A DNA stretch of 64,000 nt from Methylotenera oryzisoli_B (GTDB lineage: Bacteria; Pseudomonadota; Gammaproteobacteria; Burkholderiales; Methylophilaceae). Position 1 is the first letter of the stretch. Each line of letters begins with the position of its first letter. Below the pieces are notes generated by a model. The model was given only the letters and a program-made list of their open reading frames with translations, did not search any database and was not told where the DNA came from. A program made the position numbers and the translations under genes. Location: positions 806,001 through 870,000 of the forward strand of contig OZ277031.1 of the NCBI GenBank assembly GCA_965613685.1, written 5' to 3'. Positions 57,819-64,000 of the stretch are shown in pieces.

Positions 57819-59846
57819 TTAAACTTTAGTGAAGAAAGTAAGCATTAAAAACACGCCTATGATCATGGCGAATGCGTAGTGGTAAATCAGCCCCGTTTGC
57901 AACTTACGCACGACAGTCGCCGCTTTGCCAATCAGATTGGCTGTACCATTGACCAGAGCGCCATCGATAATGGTCACGTCACCAATTTGCCATAGTTTAT
58001 GGCCTAGCAAACGCGAACCGGCGGCAAACACTTTGTCGTTAAACGCATCAAAACCGTACTTGTTTTCCAATATCTTGTTAAGCCAGACCAACTTGCTTTG
58101 TATGCTAGCCGGTATGTCTGGACGCTGCGTATAGAAGAACCAGGCCAGTAGGACGCCGGAAGCTGCCAAGGCAAACGGCAGACTGAGCAAGCCGTGTATG
58201 GCCATGCCAGCAGCATTGTGTATGGTGCTATGCCAATGGTGAGTCATCTCTTGCATGGTCGGGTGTGCAGCATAGTCCACGTATATAACGCCATTGAAGA
58301 AGTCGCCATACAGCATAGGCTCTATGGCCACATAGCCTATCCAAACAGAGGGAATGGCCAAGAGGATTAAGGGCAACTTGATCACCCAACCCGGTTCATG
58401 CGGATCGTCTGTGGGCGCAAGACCATGATGGTGATCATGGTCATCATGCTGGGCGTCGTGCTCGGCATCGTGATGTGGGGTACGCCATTTTTCAACTCCA
58501 TGGAATACCAGGAAATACATACGGAAACTATAAAATGCCGTAACAAACACCCCGGTCAACACGGCAAAATAGGCAAAGCCACTGCCGGCGATGTTGGATG
58601 CATGCACGGCTTCTATGATGCTGTCTTTGGAATAGAAACCGGCAAAAAACGGTGTGCCAATTAAGGCCAATGAACCGATTAAAGAGGTCAACCACGTCAC
58701 CGGCATGTATTTTTTCAAGTTGCCCATATTGCGTATGTCTTGATCGTGGTGCATGCCCATGATGACGGCACCCGCACCTAAGAACAGCAAGGCTTTAAAG
58801 AAGGCATGCGTCATTAAGTGGAAGATGGCCACGGAATAAGCCGATGCACCGAGCGCTACGGTCATGTAGCCCAACTGCGATAGCGTGGAATACGCCACCA
58901 CCCGTTTAATGTCGTTTTGTATGATGCCTAAAAAGCCCATAAACAAGGCCGTGATGCTGCCAATAACAATAATGAATGACAGCGCCGTGGACGACAACTC
59001 AAACAGTGGTGACATCCTAGCCACCATGAATATACCTGCGGTGACCATGGTCGCCGCATGAATTAATGCCGAGATAGGCGTCGGGCCTTCCATGGAATCG
59101 GGTAGCCATACATGCAGCGGCACTTGCGCCGACTTACCCATGGCGCCGATAAACAGCAATATGCAGGTCACTGTCATCAAGGACCAAGCACTGCTGCCAA
59201 TTAAATTGATTTGCACATCGGCCATTTGTGGCGCCAGCGAGAACACCGACGCGTAATCCAAACTGCCAAAATGCATTAAGACCAAGCCTATGCCTAATAG
59301 AAAACCGAAATCCCCTACCCGGTTCACCAGGAAGGCTTTTAGGTTAGCGTAGATGGCGGTTGGCCTTGTGTACCAGAAACCAATGAGTAAATAGGAAACC
59401 AAGCCCACCGCTTCCCAACCAAAGAACAGTTGCATGAAGTTATTGCTCATGACCAGCATTAACATGGCAAAGGTGAACAGCGAAATGTAGCTAAAAAAGC
59501 GCGCGTAACCTGGGTCTTCAGCCATGTAGCCTACGGTGTAGATGTGCACCATAAGGGAAACAAAGGTCACCACCACCATCATCATGGCCGACAAATTATC
59601 GATCAAAAAGCCAATTTCAAAACTAAAGTTACCGGTTTTTAACCAAGAATAAACCGTTTCGTTATACGGCGCACTGTGCATAGCATGGTTGAGCACGTAA
59701 ACCGATAAGGCAAACGACAAGGCCACACCCAATATGGTCAAGACATGCGCGGCCGCTCTGGGCATGAATTTGCCAAACAGGCCCACCACGGCGGCAGCTA
59801 ATAAAGGCAGTATCGGTATCGCTAAGTAAATCTGTTGCATGGTCAT
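57819..59846 (-). CDS. nuoL: NADH-quinone oxidoreductase subunit L
   Basis: A 675-residue distal antiporter-like subunit with the amino-terminal FFGWEAVGLVSYLLIGFWYT, the channel motif KSAQVPLHVWLPDSMEGPTP, and the carboxy-terminal lateral helix and anchor. A cytoplasmic histidine/aspartate-rich loop (HHDAEHDAQHDDHDHHHG) lies between the late helices; such loops vary and may bind metal. Confidence 0.97.
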   Translation of the reverse strand: MTMQQIYLAIPILPLLAAAVVGLFGKFMPRAAAHVLTILGVALSFALSVYVLNHAMHSAPYNETVYSWLKTGNFSFEIGFLIDNLSAMMMVVVTFVSLMVHIYTVGYMAEDPGYARFFSYISLFTFAMLMLVMSNNFMQLFFGWEAVGLVSYLLIGFWYTRPTAIYANLKAFLVNRVGDFGFLLGIGLVLMHFGSLDYASVFSLAPQMADVQINLIGSSAWSLMTVTCILLFIGAMGKSAQVPLHVWLPDSMEGPTPISALIHAATMVTAGIFMVARMSPLFELSSTALSFIIVIGSITALFMGFLGIIQNDIKRVVAYSTLSQLGYMTVALGASAYSVAIFHLMTHAFFKALLFLGAGAVIMGMHHDQDIRNMGNLKKYMPVTWLTSLIGSLALIGTPFFAGFYSKDSIIEAVHASNIAGSGFAYFAVLTGVFVTAFYSFRMYFLVFHGVEKWRTPHHDAEHDAQHDDHDHHHGLAPTDDPHEPGWVIKLPLILLAIPSVWIGYVAIEPMLYGDFFNGVIYVDYAAHPTMQEMTHHWHSTIHNAAGMAIHGLLSLPFALAASGVLLAWFFYTQRPDIPASIQSKLVWLNKILENKYGFDAFNDKVFAAGSRLLGHKLWQIGDVTIIDGALVNGTANLIGKAATVVRKLQTGLIYHYAFAMIIGVFLMLTFFTKV

Positions 59847-59853
59847 TCTGAAC

Positions 59854-60159
59854 TTACCCTTTTAAGCGATTTAAATCGTCAACATTAATCGTGCGTAAGT
59901 TTCTAAACAGCACCACTAAGATAGCCAAGCCTATGGCCGATTCAGCAGCGGCTACGGTCAAAATAAAAAAAACGAACACTTGCCCAGCGATGTCGTTCAT
60001 GTAATGTGAAAAAGCAATAAAGTTTAGGTTCACCGCTAACAACATCAGCTCTATGGCCATCAATAAAATGATGACATTTTTACGATTTAAAAAGATACCG
60101 ACCACGCTGATGGCAAACAGCAAGGCACCAAGAATTAGGTAATGGGATAAACCGACCAT
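59854..60159 (-). CDS. nuoK: NADH-quinone oxidoreductase subunit K
   Basis: A 101-residue three-helix subunit. The two conserved membrane glutamates are in LLMAIELMLLAVNLN and VAAAESAIGLAILV. Start and nuoJ stop overlap by 1 nt (TAATG), showing coupling. Confidence 0.98.
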   Translation of the reverse strand: MVGLSHYLILGALLFAISVVGIFLNRKNVIILLMAIELMLLAVNLNFIAFSHYMNDIAGQVFVFFILTVAAAESAIGLAILVVLFRNLRTINVDDLNRLKG

Positions 60160-60815
60160 TATTTTTTCTCCTCGGTGATGGCAGTGGGTTCGGCTTTAGG
60201 CTCCAGCACGGCGGCCATTTTTACGATACGCAGCCTATCGGATTTTTTAACCGCCACCTGCTTATTGGCATCGGTAGGTTTACTTTCTTTACGGCTTCTT
60301 AGCGTTAACGCAATGGCAGCCACGATGGCCACCAACAGCACCACGGCCGCTAATTCAAAGGCCAATAAATAATCGGTATACAGCACGCGACCCAAGGCTG
60401 CCGTGTTGCTGTAATCAGCCGGTTTAGCCGCAGGTGCCAACACTTTGTCCGCACCGAAATTATTCACCCCTACTATCATGACCATCTCAACTGCCATTAA
60501 GCCACCTACCGGCAAGGCCACCGGTAGCGCTTGCCAAAAACCCTCACGCAGGCGGTCTAAATTAATGTCCAACATCATCACCACGAATAAGAACAAGACC
60601 ATGACGGCGCCAACGTAGACCAGCACCAAGGTGATGGCTAAGAACTCCGCTTCCAATAATAGCCAAATGCCGGCAGCAGTAAAGAAAGCCAGCACTAAAA
60701 AAAGCGCGGCGTACACAGGATTGCGGGTAGTAATTACGTTTAGGGCGGCATACAGCAAAATAAGCGCTAAGGTGTAAAAAACCAGGTCTTGAAAATGTAA
60801 CCCAAAAAATGTCAT
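60159..60815 (-). CDS. nuoJ: NADH-quinone oxidoreductase subunit J
   Basis: A 218-residue five-helix subunit with the signature LVLVYVGAVMVLFLFVVMML (pi-bulge helix) after NPVYAALFLVLAFF. The last 45 or so residues are a charged cytoplasmic tail rich in lysine and glutamate. Confidence 0.97.
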   Translation of the reverse strand: MTFFGLHFQDLVFYTLALILLYAALNVITTRNPVYAALFLVLAFFTAAGIWLLLEAEFLAITLVLVYVGAVMVLFLFVVMMLDINLDRLREGFWQALPVALPVGGLMAVEMVMIVGVNNFGADKVLAPAAKPADYSNTAALGRVLYTDYLLAFELAAVVLLVAIVAAIALTLRSRKESKPTDANKQVAVKKSDRLRIVKMAAVLEPKAEPTAITEEKK

Positions 60816-60834
60816 GGTTGGCCTAGGCTCTCTT

Positions 60835-61326
60835 TTATCTAAAGGCTTTATCTAAATCGCGGTCTGCGGCTATTTGCTTCTCGTGTTTATCACCCACGGC
60901 CAATAGCATTTCTTTGGTGTACAGCAAGTCGCCTCTTTGCTCGCCATGGTAGTCAAACACCCGCGTTTCCACGATGGAATCCACCGGGCAGGATTCTTCA
61001 CACATGCCACAAAAAATGCATTTGGTTAAATCGATGTCGTAACGCGTAGTGCGACGGGTATTGTCTTCACGCTGTTCCGATTCTATGGTGATGGCCATAG
61101 CCGGGCATACCGCTTCGCATAATTTACAAGCGATGCAACGTTCTTCGCCATTGGCGTAACGCCTAAGCGCATGCAAACCACGAAAACGGTTGGATTGCGG
61201 CGTCACTTCTTCTGGGTATTGCACGGTAATTTTGGGCGCAAAGAAATAGCGACCGGTTAAGGCCATACCCTTTAATAGCTCTATCAGCATTAAGCTAGAC
61301 AGCGATTTTTGTATAGTTTTAATCAT
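60835..61326 (-). CDS. nuoI: NADH-quinone oxidoreductase subunit I
   Basis: A 163-residue peripheral subunit with two [4Fe-4S] clusters: CIACKLCEAVCP and CIFCGMCEESCPVDS. Starts at ATG 61326 (MIKTIQKSLSSLMLIELLKG), 5 nt after nuoH. Passes electrons to the quinone-site cluster in NuoB. Confidence 0.98.
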   Translation of the reverse strand: MIKTIQKSLSSLMLIELLKGMALTGRYFFAPKITVQYPEEVTPQSNRFRGLHALRRYANGEERCIACKLCEAVCPAMAITIESEQREDNTRRTTRYDIDLTKCIFCGMCEESCPVDSIVETRVFDYHGEQRGDLLYTKEMLLAVGDKHEKQIAADRDLDKAFR

Positions 61327-61331
61327 AAGAT

Positions 61332-62360
61332 TTAATGGAATAAATAAGCCCATGAGGTTTGCATCATGCCACCTACCACGACTATCCAGACGATGGTAAT
61401 GGGGATAAAGACCTTCCAACCCAAACGCATGATTTGATCGTAGCGGTACCTAGGGAACGTGGCCCTAAACCATAAGAACAGGAACAATAAGAACGCTACT
61501 TTAGCTAATAGCCAAAGAGCGCTATCCGCAATAAACGGCACAGGCGACAACCAACCACCCAAGAACATTAAGGCTGCCAGCATGGAAACCAATATCATGT
61601 TGGCGTATTCAGCTAAGAAGAAAACAGCAAAGGCCATGCCGGAATACTCAACGTGAAAACCGGCGACAATTTCTGACTCGCCCTCGGCAACGTCAAACGG
61701 CGCTCGATTGGTCTCGGCCACCGCACTGATAAAGTAAACAATGAACAAGGGGAACAAGGGCAAGAAGTACCAATGCCAAAAACCGCCGCTCTGACCCATG
61801 ACTATCTTACCTAAATTCAATGAGTTAGCGCACATCAACACCCCGACCAAGGCAAAGCCCATGGCAATTTCATAGGACACGATCTGTGCTGCGGAGCGCA
61901 GTGAACCTAAGAAAGCATACTTAGAATTGGAGGCCCAACCGGCAATAATGACGCCGTATACGGCCACCGAGGTCATGGCCAGTATGTACAACAAGCCGGC
62001 ATCGACATCGGCCAAGACCATGGTCATATCAAATGGCACCACCGCCCACGCAGCAAACGCTGGGGCAATGGCCAACACCGGACCCAATAAAAATAAAGTT
62101 TTATTAGAAGCGGTGGGGATCACGATTTCTTTAAATAACAACTTGATGCCATCGGCCAAGGGTTGCAGCAAGCCAAAGTAACCGACACGATTAGGGCCTA
62201 TGCGCACCTGCATGTAACCAATGACTTTACGTTCAGCCAAGGTTAAATAGGCTACTGCGCCCATTAAGGGCAGCACGATAGCGACAATTTTAATTAAGGT
62301 CCAAGCCGTCAGCTCAACGCCTGGCCAATAAACCCCGAATAATTGAGCGAGCCATTCCAT
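61332..62360 (-). CDS. nuoH: NADH-quinone oxidoreductase subunit H
   Basis: A 342-residue membrane subunit next to the quinone site. Marks are AERKVIGYMQVRIGPNRVGY, LQPLADGIKLLFKE and the acidic loop ETNRAPFDVAEGESEIVAGF. The start overlaps the nuoG stop by 1 nt. Confidence 0.98.
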   Translation of the reverse strand: MEWLAQLFGVYWPGVELTAWTLIKIVAIVLPLMGAVAYLTLAERKVIGYMQVRIGPNRVGYFGLLQPLADGIKLLFKEIVIPTASNKTLFLLGPVLAIAPAFAAWAVVPFDMTMVLADVDAGLLYILAMTSVAVYGVIIAGWASNSKYAFLGSLRSAAQIVSYEIAMGFALVGVLMCANSLNLGKIVMGQSGGFWHWYFLPLFPLFIVYFISAVAETNRAPFDVAEGESEIVAGFHVEYSGMAFAVFFLAEYANMILVSMLAALMFLGGWLSPVPFIADSALWLLAKVAFLLFLFLWFRATFPRYRYDQIMRLGWKVFIPITIVWIVVVGGMMQTSWAYLFH

Positions 62361-64000
62361 TACGCGTGCGCTTTCTTAAGGCCGGCTTGATAGGCAGCCA
62401 ATTGTTTTTCTGTGAGTTTTTCCACCGTGATGTCGCCCATTAAATCGCCCAAGCCTATGGTGTCTTCATGGGCGGCCGCCACGCGTACGCAACCTTTAGC
62501 CACGTGATTATCCAATTTAACAGTCAACACCGCGCTGCCTTTGTCTTGTTTCACTAAAACTTGATCGCCTTCTTGCAAGCCCAAATCGGCTAACTGAGCG
62601 GCACTCATGCGCGCCATAGGCTTGATGTTGTACTTGGTTTTTTTCAACGGCAAGGAGCGACGCACGATAGGGTCAGATTCGTATTGCGGCACTTCACCTA
62701 TACGCTGCAAGCCATCGTGCTTGATGTTGATTTGTATCTCCACCAAATCTTTAAGGTTGTTATTGAGGCTACGCCACACCACCGCCGACGGTTTTTCACC
62801 GGCAAATATAGCCTGTTTAACTTGCTCGCTGGTTTCGTAGTCAAAGCCTGGTAAGCCCAGCGTATTGGCTAATACGCGCAGCACTTTCCATGCTGGACGG
62901 CATTCGCCTAAGGGCTTAACTGCTGCGGCAAAACTTTGTACGCGGCCTTCCATGCTCATAAAGGTGCCTGAGGTTTCGCTAAAGGGGGCAATAGGCAACA
63001 AGATATCGGCATGCTCTAAGGCGCTGGATTTGTAAGCGGTCAAGGCGACCACGCATTCGGCTTTTTGCATGGCGGCTTTGGCCAATGCCGCGTGCTGGCA
63101 ATCTAACTCCGGCTCTATGTTAACTACTAGGTAAGCTTTGCGTGGCACTTCCAACATGGCTCGGGCATGCATGCCGCTGCTACTAGGCATCACGCCCATC
63201 ATGTGCATGCCGGTGCTGTTTGATGCAGCCGGTAAGATGCCGCCTTTAGCGCCTGAAATACCGCCTATGGCTTCGGCCATGCTGTACATTTCAGTAAAGC
63301 GTGGATCGCTCAAAGCCATGTTGCCGATAAAGATACCGACTTTTGGTGCGATCAAATCGTAGTCCTTACCATGCCCTGCCATGCTCTCGGCAATGGCTTG
63401 GGTATTCGGTCTGACTTTAATTTCTTCCAGCAATTGGTTCAGTGATGGTGGTAAACACAAGGACAGGCGTTGTAAACCGGACATGGCTTTTAGCACTTGG
63501 CCCAATACATTCACCATGTCATTAGGGCGCACTATCACTTTGTGAGCGATGTCCATCAGTGGGTTATTATCCAGTGGACTAATGATAGAAAGTTCGGCGC
63601 CATTGGCCACGGCTTTACGGAAACGCTTAGCCAGTAACGGGTGCTCGTTTCTTAGATTAGAGCCTATCACCAAGATGCGATCCAAGTCTTCTATCTCATG
63701 AATATTGCAACCCATCCATGGTGTACCCATGCGTTTGCCGTCTAACCTAAAGTCAGTTTGACGCAAACGGTAATCGACGTTGCCGCAGTTGAGCGCCGTG
63801 GCCAGTTGTTTAGCCAAATAACCTTCTTCCATGGTGCTGTTAGGTGAAACCAACACACCCAATGCGTCACCACCGTGCTCGTTGGTGATGTCTTTAATCT
63901 GGCCTGCCGCAAATTCCAGCGCGGTTTTCCAATCCGTTTCCACCCAGTTACCATTGTGCTTAATCATGGGCACTTTTAGGCGATCTGGGCTATTGAGTCC
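62360..64000 (-). CDS. nuoG: NADH-quinone oxidoreductase subunit G (3' part, cut by window edge)
   Basis: The reading frame is open through the window edge (GLNSPDRLKVPMIKHNGNWV at the far end), so only the last 546 or so codons are visible. This part is the molybdopterin-oxidoreductase-like domain (TALEFAAGQIKDIT, NPLMDIAHKVIVRP, SETSGTFMSMEGRVQSF), inactive in complex I. The iron-sulfur amino terminus lies outside. nuoA-F are expected beyond the edge. Confidence 0.97.
   Translation of the reverse strand, partial: GLNSPDRLKVPMIKHNGNWVETDWKTALEFAAGQIKDITNEHGGDALGVLVSPNSTMEEGYLAKQLATALNCGNVDYRLRQTDFRLDGKRMGTPWMGCNIHEIEDLDRILVIGSNLRNEHPLLAKRFRKAVANGAELSIISPLDNNPLMDIAHKVIVRPNDMVNVLGQVLKAMSGLQRLSLCLPPSLNQLLEEIKVRPNTQAIAESMAGHGKDYDLIAPKVGIFIGNMALSDPRFTEMYSMAEAIGGISGAKGGILPAASNSTGMHMMGVMPSSSGMHARAMLEVPRKAYLVVNIEPELDCQHAALAKAAMQKAECVVALTAYKSSALEHADILLPIAPFSETSGTFMSMEGRVQSFAAAVKPLGECRPAWKVLRVLANTLGLPGFDYETSEQVKQAIFAGEKPSAVVWRSLNNNLKDLVEIQINIKHDGLQRIGEVPQYESDPIVRRSLPLKKTKYNIKPMARMSAAQLADLGLQEGDQVLVKQDKGSAVLTVKLDNHVAKGCVRVAAAHEDTIGLGDLMGDITVEKLTEKQLAAYQAGLKKAHA

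Noticed and set aside
58420..58500. His/Asp-rich run in nuoL as a separate metal-binding element
   Set aside because: It is a variable loop in the carboxy-terminal part of NuoL; similar loops occur in relatives and there is no evidence of an insertion.
1..64000. CRISPR arrays, insertion sequences, prophage or integrase genes
   Set aside because: No regularly spaced direct repeats, transposase, integrase or phage structural motifs were seen.

Overview
The window is a stretch of ordinary chromosome from a betaproteobacterium. Evidence for this is priB between rpsF and rpsR, an rpfE-type gene overlapping recJ, the surE-pcm-nlpD block, map-glnD divergent from rpsB, and thrS-infC-rpmI-rplT-pheST-ihfA-merR followed by tRNA-Pro. 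Base composition is intermediate by eye. A Nitrosomonadales relative (Methylophilaceae- or Gallionellaceae-like) fits best, but no lineage-specific metabolic gene is present, so family level is inference. I see no prophage, insertion sequence, integron or CRISPR array.

Layout. 1-4.1 kb: rpsB 5' end, divergent map-glnD. 4.2-6.7 kb: a cupin, a small lipoprotein, tRNA-Ser, def and a 5'-methylthiopurine phosphorylase. 6.9-10 kb: hpnC-hpnD-hpnE, the three-step route from farnesyl diphosphate to squalene. 10-16.5 kb: radA, dnaB, the rpsF-priB-rpsR-rplI operon and uvrB. 16.6-19.7 kb: an exported trypsin-like protease with TPR repeats, an aspartate aminotransferase, tRNA-Asn and msrB. 19.7-24.9 kb: a three-gene operon encoding OvoA, a PLP beta-lyase (probable OvoB) and an Atm1-type ABC exporter. 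25.1-28.9 kb: a Fur-box-controlled TonB receptor, a DUF2805 protein, HU, an exported HNH nuclease and an unannotated 31-residue membrane peptide gene with its own promoter and terminator. 29-33.7 kb: secG, tpiA, nnrD, recJ, rpfE-like gene. 33.7-34.3 kb: two truncated genes abutting tail to tail, a probable deletion scar. 34.3-41.2 kb: glnS, birA, coaX, a small membrane protein, surE-pcm-nlpD and a thioredoxin-like protein. 41.3-44.6 kb: nitroreductase, old yellow enzyme, ridA, alr. 44.7-52.6 kb: tRNA-Pro, merR, ihfA, pheT, pheS, rplT, rpmI, infC, thrS, tRNA-Val. 52.7-54.8 kb: a prolyl-hydroxylase-like oxygenase, an SDR and a Nudix hydrolase. 54.9-64 kb: nuoN to nuoG of respiratory complex I, with nuoG running off the end.

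Most of the window is housekeeping. The points most worth following are the ovothiol operon coupled to an exporter, the 31-residue peptide gene, several promoters whose -10 box lies exactly six bases before the start codon (leaderless mRNAs), non-ATG starts (ATA for infC, probable ATT for a lipoprotein, TTG for several genes), a tRNA-Val with C instead of U at position 33, and probable RNA-level control elements ahead of rpsB, thrS and pheS.
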